From: Coprenecus sp964640305
GTDB taxonomy: Bacteria; Bacteroidota; Bacteroidia; Bacteroidales; UBA932
Assembly: GCA_964640305.1 (NCBI GenBank)
Contig: CAZXFF010000004.1
Location: 1-64,000 of the forward strand
DNA: 64,000 bases
Direction: 5' to 3'
Shown: positions 16,656-26,715 of the stretch, piece after piece
Numbering within the stretch: position 1 is the first letter of the stretch
Layout: the number at the start of each line of letters is the position of its first letter
The notes under the pieces: generated by a model
Databases searched by the model: none
The model's input: the letters and a program-made list of their open reading frames with translations, nothing else
Told to the model about the DNA's origin: nothing
Translations under genes and position numbers: made by a program

Positions 16656-18755
16656 ATGAAGAAAACCCTATTAGCAGCAACATTGGCTACAACAGCAATT
16701 ATGGCAGCAGTATCATGTCAGAGGAATCCTCTTCTGGAGGAATGGAACACCCCGTTCGGCATTGCACCTTTTTCTGAAATAAAGGTTGAACATTATAAGC
16801 CTGCAGTACTTAAGGCAATAGAAGAGCACAACAAGGAAATCCAGGCAATCATCAATAACCCTGAAGCGCCTACATTCGAGAACACGATTGTGGCTCTGGA
16901 TAACGCTGGATCCCTTTTCGAAAGGATTTATTCCGTATTCGGAAACGAGACATCCATCAATTCCACTCCGGAAGTGATGGCTGTGGAAACTGAACTTACC
17001 CCTATCGTTTCAGCCCACTTCAATGAAATCTCGATGAACGAGAAACTTTTCGAAAGGGTAAAGGCTGTATATGACAACAGGGAATCCCTTAATCTTGAAC
17101 CTGACCAGATGCGTCTTCTTACCGAGACATTCAAGGATTACGAACGTTCAGGTGCTACCCTGCCTGCAGACAAGAAGGAAGAACTCAAGGCAATCAATGC
17201 CAGAATGTCCGAGCTTGAACTGCTTTTCGGCCAGAATGCCCTGAAGGAAACCGCTGACTTCACCCTTGTAGTGGAAAACGAAAAGGATCTTGCAGGCCTT
17301 TCGAAAATGCAGATCGATGCAGCAGCTGCCCGTGCCGAGGAGAAAGGAATGGGCGGATGGTGGGTATTCGGCCTTGATAATGCAAGTGTAATGCCTTTCC
17401 TGCAGTTTGCGGACAACAGGGATCTCAGGACCAAGATGATGAACGGTTATCTGATGAGGGGTAACAATGACAACGAGAACGACAACAAGGCTATCGTTGT
17501 GGAACTTGTCAACCTCCGCAACAGGAAGGCCCACATTATGGGATATGATAATCTGGCCCAGTTTGTACTGGAAGACAGGATGGCCAAAACACCCGAGGCA
17601 GTATATAACCTGCTTGACAACCTTTGGACTCCTGCACTCAATGCAGCCAGAAAGGAACTTGCAGACATGAAGCCGATAGCAGAGGCGCAGGGTGTGACGG
17701 ATGAACTTACGGCTGCTGACTGGAGATATTATTTCGAAAAGGCAAAAGCGGAGAAATTCAATCTCTCAGAAGATGAAATCCGCCCGTATTTCCAGTTCGA
17801 GAATGTCCGTGACGGTATATTCTATGTGGCTAACCGCCTTTACGGCATAACCTTCACTCCTCTCAACAATGTCCCTGTTCCCCATCCCGAAGCAGAAGCC
17901 TTCGAGTGCAAGGATGCTGACGGAACACATCTCGGAATCCTCTTCATGGATATGTTTGCCCGTCCGGGTCTCAAGAGAAGCGGAGCATGGTGTGGTGGCT
18001 ACCGCGAACAGTTCTATGAGAATGGAGAAAGGGTTGCTCCTATTGTAACCATTGTAGGAAACTTTACCCGTGGAACAGCAGGCGAGCCTTCTCTCCTCAG
18101 TCCTGATGAGACGGAAACGTTCTTCCATGAATTCGGACATGCCCTACAGTCACTCCTGCAGGATGTAAGATACAAGGGTGTTGCTTCCATGACCAGGGAT
18201 TTCGTGGAACTTCCTTCACAGATAAACGAACATTGGGCATTTGAGCCTGAGGTTCTTAAAGTATACGCGAAACACTATAAGACAGGTGAAGCAATACCGG
18301 ACGAACTTATAGAGAAACTTGACAAATCCGGCAAGTACGGACAGGGCTTCGCTACTACAGAATATCTTGCAGCATCCCTGCTCGATATGGAATACCATAT
18401 CATGAACGAGATTCCAGCGGATCTCGACGTGAACAAGTTCGAAGAAAAGGTATTCGGTGAAAGAGGTCTTCTGAAGCAGATTCCTCCCCGTTACCGCAGT
18501 ACATATTTCCTCCATGTATTCTCAGGCGGATATATTGTAGGGTACTATGGATATATCTGGGCAGAGGTCCTGGATGCCGATGCATACCAGGCATTCAAGG
18601 AAACCGGAGACATATTCAACCAGGAAGTGGCCCGCAAGTTCAGGTATGAGATCCTGGCAAGAGGTGGAGAAGATGAGGCGATGACTCTCTACAAGAACTT
18701 CAGGGGACATGAGCCCGGTATCGACGCTTTGCTTGAAAACAGAGGACTTAAATAG
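16656..18755 (+). CDS. M3 family zinc metallopeptidase (Dcp/oligopeptidase A-like), predicted lipoprotein
   Basis: The 699-aa protein has the thimet-oligopeptidase motif H491-EFGH495 (FFHEFGHALQSLL) with the downstream Glu helix. The N-terminus is a lipoprotein-type signal peptide with the Cys in AAVSC near residue 21, so it is likely periplasmic and lipid-anchored. Length and the DRMAKTPE...YRSTYFLHVFSGGYIVGYYGYIWAEVL region fit peptidyl-dipeptidase Dcp-type enzymes, which degrade short peptides. argS begins 3 nt after the stop. Confidence 0.93.
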   Translation: MKKTLLAATLATTAIMAAVSCQRNPLLEEWNTPFGIAPFSEIKVEHYKPAVLKAIEEHNKEIQAIINNPEAPTFENTIVALDNAGSLFERIYSVFGNETSINSTPEVMAVETELTPIVSAHFNEISMNEKLFERVKAVYDNRESLNLEPDQMRLLTETFKDYERSGATLPADKKEELKAINARMSELELLFGQNALKETADFTLVVENEKDLAGLSKMQIDAAAARAEEKGMGGWWVFGLDNASVMPFLQFADNRDLRTKMMNGYLMRGNNDNENDNKAIVVELVNLRNRKAHIMGYDNLAQFVLEDRMAKTPEAVYNLLDNLWTPALNAARKELADMKPIAEAQGVTDELTAADWRYYFEKAKAEKFNLSEDEIRPYFQFENVRDGIFYVANRLYGITFTPLNNVPVPHPEAEAFECKDADGTHLGILFMDMFARPGLKRSGAWCGGYREQFYENGERVAPIVTIVGNFTRGTAGEPSLLSPDETETFFHEFGHALQSLLQDVRYKGVASMTRDFVELPSQINEHWAFEPEVLKVYAKHYKTGEAIPDELIEKLDKSGKYGQGFATTEYLAASLLDMEYHIMNEIPADLDVNKFEEKVFGERGLLKQIPPRYRSTYFLHVFSGGYIVGYYGYIWAEVLDADAYQAFKETGDIFNQEVARKFRYEILARGGEDEAMTLYKNFRGHEPGIDALLENRGLK

Positions 18756-18758
18756 AGT

Positions 18759-20540
18759 ATGAATCAGGAAACATTTATTCAAAATAAGGTTAAATCAGCA
18801 ACAGAAGCCCTGTATGGGGCTTCTGCCGCTAATTTACAGATACAGATACAGGCAACACGCAAGGAATTCGATGGGGATGTCACGGCTGTGATGTTCCCGC
18901 TCCTCAAAGTCAGCCGCAAATCCCCAGAAGCGACAGGGGAGGAAGTGGGGAAATATCTTCTGGAAAATGTACCGGAGGTAAGTGCCTATAATGTAGTAAA
19001 GGGATTTCTCAACATAACCCTCTCTCCTGAGTACTGGGAAAATGTCTTCAGGGAAATCGTATCTGATCCGTCATTCGGCACCCTTCCTCCCACAGGCAGA
19101 ACGGTCATGGTGGAGTTTTCTTCCCCTAATACGAACAAGCCTCTCCATCTCGGCCATATACGCAACATCCTGTTGGGATGGTCGGTATCCCGCCTCCTTC
19201 AGGAATGCGGTAATAGGGTTCTCAAAGTAAACCTGGTGAATGACAGAGGAATACATATCTGCAAATCGATGGTTGCGTGGCTGAGGAAAGGCAATGGGGT
19301 GACACCGGCTTCAGCTGGGAAGAAGGGAGACCACTTGGTAGGTGATTTCTACGTCCTTTACAATGATATCTACAAGGAAGAGGTGGCGTCCCTCCAGGCG
19401 CAGGGAATGTCCAGGGAGGATGCAGAAAAGAATGCACCAATCCTGAAAGAGGCCCAGCAGATGCTCGTGAAGTGGGAGCAGGGCGACAAGGAAGTTGTGG
19501 ACCTGTGGAAGACTATGAATTCATGGGTTTACGAGGGCTTCGACAAGACCTATGATGCGCTGGGGATAACTTTCGACAAGACGTATTATGAATCACAGAC
19601 CTATCTGCTCGGTAAATCCCTGGTGGAGGAAGGTCTGGCAAAAGGTGTATTCGAAAAGGTAGAGGACGGATCCGTATGGTGTGATCTTACTGCCGACGGT
19701 CTGGACCGCAAACTGCTTCTCCGCAGTGACGGCACTTCCGTATATATGACCCAGGATCTCGGTACGGCCAACCAGCGTTTCAGCGAATTCAGCCTTGATG
19801 AGCATGTATATGTGGTAGGAAATGAACAGAATTACCATTTCCAGGTGCTTAAGCTGGTTCTCAAGAAACTGGGCTTTGCATGGTCTGACAATATATACCA
19901 TCTCTCCTACGGTATGGTTGAGCTGCCGGAAGGCAAGATGAAGTCGAGAGAGGGGACAGTTGTGGATGCCGATGACCTTATCCTGAAAATGTACAATACC
20001 GCTAAAGAAACATCCCTGGAACTCGGCAAACTGGCAGATATGTGCGACGAAGAAAAGGATGAGCTTTTCCGTATTCTGAGCCTCGGAGCCCTTAAGTACT
20101 TTATCATCAAGGTCGATCCTAAGAAAACGATGCTTTTCGATCCTAAGGAATCTATTGATTTCAACGGAAATACCGGACCTTTCATACAGTATACCCATGC
20201 ACGTATCCGCTCCATACTCCGCAGGGCTTCCGAAGCCGGATTCAGTCCAGCGATAGAAAAGGGAGTACGTCTGAATGCCAAGGAGACGGATATAATCAAG
20301 CTGATGAACCAGTATCCTGCAAAGGTAGCGGAAGCAGGAGCAGCCTATTCTCCCGCGATGATAGCCAATTATGCCTACGATCTGGCAAAGGAATTCAACC
20401 AGTATTATCACGATACACCGATACTGAAGGAATCCGATGCAGCGGTCAGGGATGCACGTCTGGTACTTATAGGTACAATAGCATCCGTCCTTACAAAAGC
20501 TATGGATATTCTGGGAATACGCCTTCCTGAAAGAATGTAG
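18759..20540 (+). CDS. argS: Arginine-tRNA ligase
   Basis: The 593-aa class I synthetase has an N-terminal Add-1 domain, the HIGH-type motif H130-LGH133 (NKPLHLGHIRN), and a KMSKS-type motif KMKSREG near residue 393. The C-terminal anticodon-binding domain starts near GNTGPFIQYTHARI, and the protein ends with LGIRLPERM, as is common for ArgS. It charges tRNA-Arg. The gene lies in the rightward htrA-rpoD-M3-argS-ygiQ run with gaps of 3-5 nt on either side. Confidence 0.97.
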   Translation: MNQETFIQNKVKSATEALYGASAANLQIQIQATRKEFDGDVTAVMFPLLKVSRKSPEATGEEVGKYLLENVPEVSAYNVVKGFLNITLSPEYWENVFREIVSDPSFGTLPPTGRTVMVEFSSPNTNKPLHLGHIRNILLGWSVSRLLQECGNRVLKVNLVNDRGIHICKSMVAWLRKGNGVTPASAGKKGDHLVGDFYVLYNDIYKEEVASLQAQGMSREDAEKNAPILKEAQQMLVKWEQGDKEVVDLWKTMNSWVYEGFDKTYDALGITFDKTYYESQTYLLGKSLVEEGLAKGVFEKVEDGSVWCDLTADGLDRKLLLRSDGTSVYMTQDLGTANQRFSEFSLDEHVYVVGNEQNYHFQVLKLVLKKLGFAWSDNIYHLSYGMVELPEGKMKSREGTVVDADDLILKMYNTAKETSLELGKLADMCDEEKDELFRILSLGALKYFIIKVDPKKTMLFDPKESIDFNGNTGPFIQYTHARIRSILRRASEAGFSPAIEKGVRLNAKETDIIKLMNQYPAKVAEAGAAYSPAMIANYAYDLAKEFNQYYHDTPILKESDAAVRDARLVLIGTIASVLTKAMDILGIRLPERM

Positions 20541-20545
20541 CAGGG

Positions 20546-22311
20546 ATGCCGGAAAATTCCGCAGAATACATGTTCCCTACCTCGGTAAAGGAGGTCAGGG
20601 CGCTCGGGTGGGATTATATTGATATAATAATCTTTTCCGGAGATGCGTTTATGGATCATCCCTCTTCCGGAACGGCAATGATTGCCAGAGTCCTGCAGAA
20701 AGAGGGATACAGGGTAGCGATAGTGCCTCAGCCTAACTGGAGAGATGACCTCAGGGACTTCAGGAAGCTGGGGCGTCCCCGTTTGTTTTTCGGTGTCAAT
20801 TCCGGGGCAATGGATTCCATGGTGAATCACTATACTGCAGCCAGAAGGCTAAGAAGCGATGATGCCTATACTCCGGGTGGAAAAGCCGGACAGAGGCCTG
20901 ACTATGCAGTAAAGGTATATACCCGTATACTCAAGGAAATCTATCCGGATGTCCCAGTGGTAATAGGGGGGATTGAAGCCTCACTCCGCCGTTTTGCCCA
21001 CTACGATTACTGGAAGGACTGTCTGATGCCCTCAATCCTGATCGACTCAGGTGCGGACTGTCTGATATACGGTATGGGAGAAAGGGCTATAGTTGAGATT
21101 GCCAGAGCCTATTCCGAAGGATTGCCGACGGATATGGTTCCGCAGACAGTCCATCATTATCAGGGTGCAGTACCTGAATCGGTCTCTGAAGGGGCGCTCC
21201 TTCTCTCTCCATTCTCCGATGCCCTGAAGGACAAATCTGTTTTTGTTGCCAATTTCAATACAATCGAGAGGGAAGCGAACCGTATGCATCCTTCTGTCAT
21301 TATAGAAACTTACAGCGACGGGTATGTAGTGGCCAATCCACCCTTCCAGCCTGAGACGGAGGAAGAACTCGATTCGTGGTACAGCCTGCCTTTTACCGGG
21401 GCTCCCCATCCCAGATACAAGGATAAGCCGATTCCTGCTTTCGAGATGATAAAGAACTCGATAACAGTGCACCGCGGCTGTTTCGGCGGGTGCAGCTTCT
21501 GTACCATTACAGCCCATCAGGGGAAATTCATCAGAAGCAGGANNNNNNNNNNGCCAATATTCTTGAAGAGGTAAGGAGGCTTTCTTCAAGGCCCCATTTC
21601 AGAGGGGTGATATCCGATATCGGAGCTCCGACTGCCAATATGTACGGAATGGGTGGAAAGGATCCTGCCAAATGTGCCAAATGTGCAAGGCGCTCCTGCC
21701 TGTATCCTTCAATGTGTCCCAATCTCAACCATTCCCATGAAAAGGTATTGGCCCTATACCGTAGTGTCATGCAGAGTGATTGCGTAAGGAAAGCATTCAT
21801 CGGCAGCGGCATACGCTATGACCTTTTCCTTGATGCCGAAGGTTTCCTGGATCCTTCGGGAAAGGAATATTTCGAACAGGTGGTACTTCACCATACATCA
21901 GGTCACTTCAAGGTTGCCCCGGAACATACAGAAGACCATGTGCTGAAGTACATGTCCAAGCCTCCCTTTGCACTTTTCAGGACATTGAGACGGGAGTTTG
22001 ACCGTCTGGCCGTAGCACATGGGCTGAAATATGTTATAGTGCCGTATTTCATATCATCCCATCCCGGATGTACCATGAAAGACATGCAGTCCCTTGCTGC
22101 AGAACCGGCATTGAGTGGCATAAGGCTGGACCAGGTGCAGGACTTTACACCGACCCCCATGACAGCATCCTCAGCGATGTACTACTCATGTAAGGATATT
22201 GTTACAGGAAAGGACATATTCGTAGAGAAAAATCCGGAAAGGAAGAAACAGCAGAAATCGGCTTTCCTGAACCGGCCGACGGGGTTCCGTGGTAAACAGC
22301 ACCGCAAATGA
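20546..22311 (+). CDS. ygiQ: YgiQ family radical SAM protein (interrupted by an assembly gap)
   Basis: Two partial frames on either side of a 10-N run form one protein. The left part (343 aa) carries the YgiQ N-terminal domain and the 4Fe-4S motif CFGGCSFC after TVHRG. The right part (about 250 aa) continues with ANILEEVRRL, VISDIGAPTANMYG and a Cys-rich stretch CAKCARRSCLYPSMC, then ends DFTPTPMTASSAMYYS and a basic tail. All are standard YgiQ segments. The frame change arises at the N run, so this is not evidence of a pseudogene. YgiQ proteins are radical SAM enzymes of unknown reaction. The start is 5 nt after argS. Confidence 0.9.
21543..21552. other. Assembly gap (10 N) inside ygiQ
   Basis: Frames on the two sides agree only if the true gap length is 2 modulo 3. 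Comparison with the family (SR-[S-x]-xSIL) suggests only about two codons are missing, so the true gap is probably about 5 bases. Confidence 0.9.
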
Positions 22312-22385
22312 CATGCCTTCCGTCTACGTTAATTCCATTGAAATAAAAATAATGCAGAGTATTGCATAAATTAAAAATATTGTGC

Positions 22386-22393
22386 TATAATTG
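22386..22393 (+). promoter_or_regulatory. Likely -7 element for the acidic protein-CLC unit
   Basis: TATAATTG matches TAnnTTTG at 7 of 8 positions and lies 29 nt before the ATG, in the 111-nt gap after ygiQ. Confidence 0.45.
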
Positions 22394-22422
22394 CACCGTA
22401 TTTCGAAAGTAACAAATCATTC

Positions 22423-22785
22423 ATGGCAACTATTGAAAAAAAATCTAATGCAGTACCACAGAAGCGTGCGGTAATCAGTTATGACAACATGTCTCCCGAA
22501 CTTCTGGCGGCTTTCAAGGAGAAATATCCCAAGGGATATGCGGATTACATGGGCGATCTTTTCAAAGTGGACAAGCCTGACGGTTCGTTCTTTTATGCAG
22601 TCTCCCTCGAAGTTCCAAATGCTATCTACCTCGTGAAGATGGATGTGAACATAGATGACTATGACAAGGCTGAAAACGAACTCTTCGACGACGATGACGA
22701 TGAGGGAGGAGCAGACTTGAGCGATGACGTTTTCCCCGACAATGCCGATGACATCCAGGGTGAAGATGATCAAATGGATGAATAA
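22423..22785 (+). CDS. Small acidic-tailed conserved protein of unknown function
   Basis: The 120-aa protein has a basic, disordered N-terminus, a central folded part (NMSPELLAAFKEKYPKGYADYM ... DGSFFYAVSLE), and a very acidic C-terminal third with a run of five Asp. I recall similar small proteins in other Bacteroidales, but no tested function, so none is assigned. It follows a likely promoter at 22386. Its last 20 bases overlap the start of the CLC gene, so the two are probably translated together. The acidic tail would fit binding to a basic partner; this is inference. Confidence 0.8.
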   Translation: MATIEKKSNAVPQKRAVISYDNMSPELLAAFKEKYPKGYADYMGDLFKVDKPDGSFFYAVSLEVPNAIYLVKMDVNIDDYDKAENELFDDDDDEGGADLSDDVFPDNADDIQGEDDQMDE

Positions 22786-24532
22786 ACCGCTGGTCTGGCT
22801 AAGACGGCAGCCCGAGCAGACGGTAATGATGCTGTTGGCATTTGTTATCGGCTTGGGCAGCGGTATAGCCGCAGTGGCACTGAAATTACTTGTTTCAATT
22901 GTAGCCGGTCTCCTTACCGGCTGGTTCAACTCTTCCTACGACAACCTCCTGCTTTTGCTGTACCCGGGTCTTGGAATGCTTCTTTCGCTATTGTTTGTAA
23001 GATACATAGTGAAGGATGACATCGGGCATGGAGTAACGAAAGTATTGTATGCCATTTCCAGGAAAAAGTCCGAAATAAAACGACACAACATGTGGTCTTC
23101 GGTGATTGCCAGTTCCCTGACTATCGGATTGGGGGGGTCTGTAGGAGCCGAGGCGCCTATCGTGTATACCGGGGCGGCTATCGGATCGAACGTTGCCCGC
23201 AGTCTCAGGTTGTCTTACAGGAATATGACGATTCTGCTTTGCTGCGGGGCATCAGGCGCTGTAGCTGCCATTTTCAAGGCCCCTATGGCAGGGATTCTCT
23301 TTACATTGGAGATACTTCTTTTCAATATTTCCCTCTCCTCTGTCCTTCCGTTGCTGATTTCCTCCGTGACCGCGACCACTGTTTCCTACATGTTCATGGG
23401 AAGTGATGTCGCATTTGCCAGTGTAGTTGAAACCTTCATGATGAGCAATATCCCGTATTATCTGGTGTTGGGGATACTTTGCGGCTTTGTGTCACTTTAT
23501 TTCATGCGTATGACGATTGCGATGGAAGACAGGATCAAGAAAATCCGCAACCCTTTCAGCCGCTGGGCGATCTGTGCCGGTGCCTTGGGGGTTCTCATAT
23601 TCCTTTTCCCTCCGCTGTTCGGTGAAGGATATTCGTCCCTGGGACATGTCCTTCAGGGGAATCCGGACAATGTGCTGCAGAACTCATTCTATGCCTCTAT
23701 ATTCAAATACAAGTGGACTGTCCCCATATACTTTCTGTGTGTGTTGATATTCAAGGTGTTTGCAATGTCATTCACTAATGCAGGAGGCGGAGTGGGGGGA
23801 ACATTCGGACCTACTCTGGTAGTGGGAGGCATTGCCGGGTTTGTACTTGCGCGCACTATCAATCTCATAGGTCTCCATCCGCTGCCAGAAGCCAACTTTG
23901 CTCTGGTGGGTATGGCCGGGCTTATGGCCGGAGTCATGCAGGCCCCTATGACTGCGATATTCCTGATTGCCGAGATAACGGGCGGATATTCCCTGCTTCT
24001 TCCTCTCATTATCGTTTCCACAACCTCTTTTGCGACAATGCGTATCTTTGAGCCTTACTCCATATATTCCAAACGTCTGGCCAAGAGCGGAGAACTCCTT
24101 ACGCACAACAGCGACAGGGCGGTCCTTACCCTTATGCAGACATCTGATGTGGTAGAGACGGATTTCGAAACGGTCGATAAGGACGGTACTCTGGGCGATC
24201 TGGTCAAGGCAGTGGCAAAGTCCAGACGCAATATTTTTCCGGTAGTGGACGCATCCGGCATATATGACGGGTATATCAGCCTTGACAGTGTAAGGGAAAT
24301 CATGTTCGACCGTGACCGCTATGAGACAACAAAGATAGAGGATCTCATGCTGCAGGCTCCTGCAAAAGTGAATATAAATGACCGTATGGAAACGGTTATG
24401 GATGCATTCGACAGGACAGGGGCATGGAATCTTCCGGTAGTGGACAGCGATGACCGTTATATCGGATATGTGTCCAAATCCAAGATTTTCTCGGCATACA
24501 GGAGCCGTCTTAAAGAAGTGTCCTGTGACTGA
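22766..24532 (+). CDS. CLC-family chloride channel/antiporter with C-terminal CBS pair
   Basis: From ATG 22766 the product is 588 aa; ATG 22778 is an alternative, and an upstream in-frame start would add an unlikely 14 residues. The CLC core shows GLGGSVGAEAPIVYTGAAIGS, with the Glu of the selectivity and gating motif present, KAPMAGILFTLE, and GVGGTFGPTLVVGG. About ten or more membrane segments are visible over residues 15-415. Two CBS domains occupy about residues 455-585 and may sense nucleotides. Presence of the gating Glu is compatible with either a channel or a Cl-/H+ exchanger. It overlaps the acidic small protein gene by 20 bp. Confidence 0.92.
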   Translation: MIKWMNKPLVWLRRQPEQTVMMLLAFVIGLGSGIAAVALKLLVSIVAGLLTGWFNSSYDNLLLLLYPGLGMLLSLLFVRYIVKDDIGHGVTKVLYAISRKKSEIKRHNMWSSVIASSLTIGLGGSVGAEAPIVYTGAAIGSNVARSLRLSYRNMTILLCCGASGAVAAIFKAPMAGILFTLEILLFNISLSSVLPLLISSVTATTVSYMFMGSDVAFASVVETFMMSNIPYYLVLGILCGFVSLYFMRMTIAMEDRIKKIRNPFSRWAICAGALGVLIFLFPPLFGEGYSSLGHVLQGNPDNVLQNSFYASIFKYKWTVPIYFLCVLIFKVFAMSFTNAGGGVGGTFGPTLVVGGIAGFVLARTINLIGLHPLPEANFALVGMAGLMAGVMQAPMTAIFLIAEITGGYSLLLPLIIVSTTSFATMRIFEPYSIYSKRLAKSGELLTHNSDRAVLTLMQTSDVVETDFETVDKDGTLGDLVKAVAKSRRNIFPVVDASGIYDGYISLDSVREIMFDRDRYETTKIEDLMLQAPAKVNINDRMETVMDAFDRTGAWNLPVVDSDDRYIGYVSKSKIFSAYRSRLKEVSCD

Positions 24533-24561
24533 CCGTAATTTGCGGTCCAAAAATCCCTTTT

Positions 24562-26715
24562 ATGAACCAGAAATACATTGAACATATCAGCGGCATCCTG
24601 TCTGTAGCCGCATGGAGGGTCGAACATTGTATGGAACTCATACAGGAAGGTGCTACCGTACCTTTTATTTCCCGTTACCGCAAAGAACGTACAGGCGGGC
24701 TGGATGAGACCCAGGTGGCAGAGATAAAGCACCTTTCGACAAAATTCGAGGAACTTGACAAAAGGAAGCAGTCCGTGCTGGAAAGTATAGGAAAGCAGGA
24801 CAAACTGACGGAGGAACTCCGGAAGAAAATCGATGAATGTGTAGATCCTGCTGTCCTTGAAGACCTGTATCTGCCGTACCGTCCGAAACGCAGGACCAGG
24901 GCATCTGCAGCCAGGGAGAAGGGTCTCGAACCATTGGCAGAAGCCATATTCTCATGCAAGACAGCGGATCCCCAAAAGCTTGCTGCAAAATATGTAGGCG
25001 ACGGGGTGGAGAATGCAGACTCCGCTTTAGCTGGTGCGAGGGATATAATTGCGGAATGGATTTCGGAGAATCCCAAGGTAAGGGAGCAGATGAGGGCATC
25101 CTATCTCCGGTACGGCAAACTTGTCGCCAAGGTGGCTCAGGGAGTCGATGAAGACGGGGAAGATGCAATCAAGTACCGGAACTATTACACTTTCAATGAA
25201 GATATTTCCAGGGCCCCGTCGTATAGGATACTTGCGGTCATGCGCGGTGCCAATGAAGGAATCCTCAGCCTTAAGGTAGATGTAGACAAGGACAGGACTC
25301 TGGACCGCATCTATTCCACAGTCCTTAAAGGGAAGCCGGAACCCTCGGAAAAGACGGCGTGGGAAATAGATTATGCGACAGAAGAAGCTTTCAAAAGGCT
25401 TCTTCATCCTTCCATCGAAAATGAAACCCTTAAGACTGCCAAGGAAAAGGCAGATATGGAGTCTATCAAGGTGTTTGGAGAAAATCTCCGTCAGCTGCTG
25501 ATGGCGCCCCCGCTGGGACAGAAACGGGTACTGGCAATAGATCCGGGATTCAGAACCGGATGCAAGGTCGTCTGCCTAGACGCGCAGGGAGCTTTGCTGC
25601 ATAATGATACCATATATCCGCATCCTCCTCAGAACGAACGGACCATGGCCGTGAAGAAAATCTCCAATATGGTGGAGAGCTACAGGATCGAGGTCATTGC
25701 CATAGGCAACGGTACGGCCGGAAGGGAGACCGAGGCATTCATAAAGAAGATAGCCCTTCCTGAAGATGTCAAGGTGTATTCAGTCAGTGAGGACGGAGCT
25801 TCGGTATATTCAGCTTCTCCGGTGGCAAGAGAGGAATTCCCCGAATATGATGTGACTGTCCGCGGTGCGGTGTCTATAGGACGCAGGATAATGGATCCTC
25901 TGGCCGAACTGGTCAAGATAGATCCCAAGTCAATAGGAGTAGGGCAGTATCAGCACGATGTGGACCAGACTCTTCTGAAGGAACGCCTGGATGAAGTGGT
26001 TGAAAACTGTGTGAACAATGTAGGGGTGAACCTGAATACTGCCAGCAAGCATCTGTTGTCATATGTCTCCGGTGTAGGACCGGCCATTGCCAAGAATATT
26101 GTGGACTACCGGACGGAGAACGGTGCATTTACTTCCAGAAAGGATCTTAAAAAAGTCAAGAGACTGGGGGACAAGGTGTTTGAACAATGTGCCGGATTCC
26201 TGCGGATACCCGGTGCGGCCAATCCTCTGGACAATACGGCAGTACATCCGGAGAGCTATGCAGTAGTGGAGGCTATGGCAAAGGATGCCGGAGTGAGCGT
26301 GGAAGGCCTGCTCGCCGACAAGGAAACAAGAAGCCGGATAAATCTCGGAAAGTATGTTACCGAGGCGGTTGGGATGCCTACTCTCAATGACATAATGAAA
26401 GAGATGGACAAGCCGGGAAGGGACCCGCGCTCGTCTTTCAGGATTCTCGAATTTGCTGAAGATATACGCACTATAGAAGACCTCAAAACTGGAATGGAAC
26501 TGCCCGGAATAGTGACAAATGTTACCGATTTCGGCGCATTCGTGGATTTCGGAATAAAGCAGAACGGTCTTATCCACATTTCCAGAATGTGCCCCGGCAA
26601 GAGGATAAAATCCCCTTCCGATGTCGTGAAAGTTCATCAGCATGTAAAGGTAAGGGTAATAGAAGTGGACCTGCGCAGAGGACGTATTGCCCTCGAACTG
26701 GTCGGCACTCTTTAG
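24562..26715 (+). CDS. tex: Tex family RNA-binding transcription accessory protein
   Basis: The 717-aa protein has the full Tex layout: an N-terminal helical domain (GATVPFISRYRKERTGGLDE), a YqgF/RNase H-like domain (VLAIDPGFRTGCKVVCLD), a helix-hairpin-helix region (LNTASKHLLSYVSGVGPAIAKNIVDYR), and a C-terminal S1 domain (VTNVTDFGAFVDFGIKQNGLIHIS) at about residues 645-715. Tex-type proteins bind nucleic acid and affect transcription. The gene starts 29 nt after the CLC gene and its stop overlaps the convergent pyrC by 4 bp. Confidence 0.95.
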   Translation: MNQKYIEHISGILSVAAWRVEHCMELIQEGATVPFISRYRKERTGGLDETQVAEIKHLSTKFEELDKRKQSVLESIGKQDKLTEELRKKIDECVDPAVLEDLYLPYRPKRRTRASAAREKGLEPLAEAIFSCKTADPQKLAAKYVGDGVENADSALAGARDIIAEWISENPKVREQMRASYLRYGKLVAKVAQGVDEDGEDAIKYRNYYTFNEDISRAPSYRILAVMRGANEGILSLKVDVDKDRTLDRIYSTVLKGKPEPSEKTAWEIDYATEEAFKRLLHPSIENETLKTAKEKADMESIKVFGENLRQLLMAPPLGQKRVLAIDPGFRTGCKVVCLDAQGALLHNDTIYPHPPQNERTMAVKKISNMVESYRIEVIAIGNGTAGRETEAFIKKIALPEDVKVYSVSEDGASVYSASPVAREEFPEYDVTVRGAVSIGRRIMDPLAELVKIDPKSIGVGQYQHDVDQTLLKERLDEVVENCVNNVGVNLNTASKHLLSYVSGVGPAIAKNIVDYRTENGAFTSRKDLKKVKRLGDKVFEQCAGFLRIPGAANPLDNTAVHPESYAVVEAMAKDAGVSVEGLLADKETRSRINLGKYVTEAVGMPTLNDIMKEMDKPGRDPRSSFRILEFAEDIRTIEDLKTGMELPGIVTNVTDFGAFVDFGIKQNGLIHISRMCPGKRIKSPSDVVKVHQHVKVRVIEVDLRRGRIALELVGTL

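Noticed and set aside
20546..22311. ygiQ as a frameshifted pseudogene
   Set aside because: The frame change falls exactly at a run of N, and both halves are otherwise intact.
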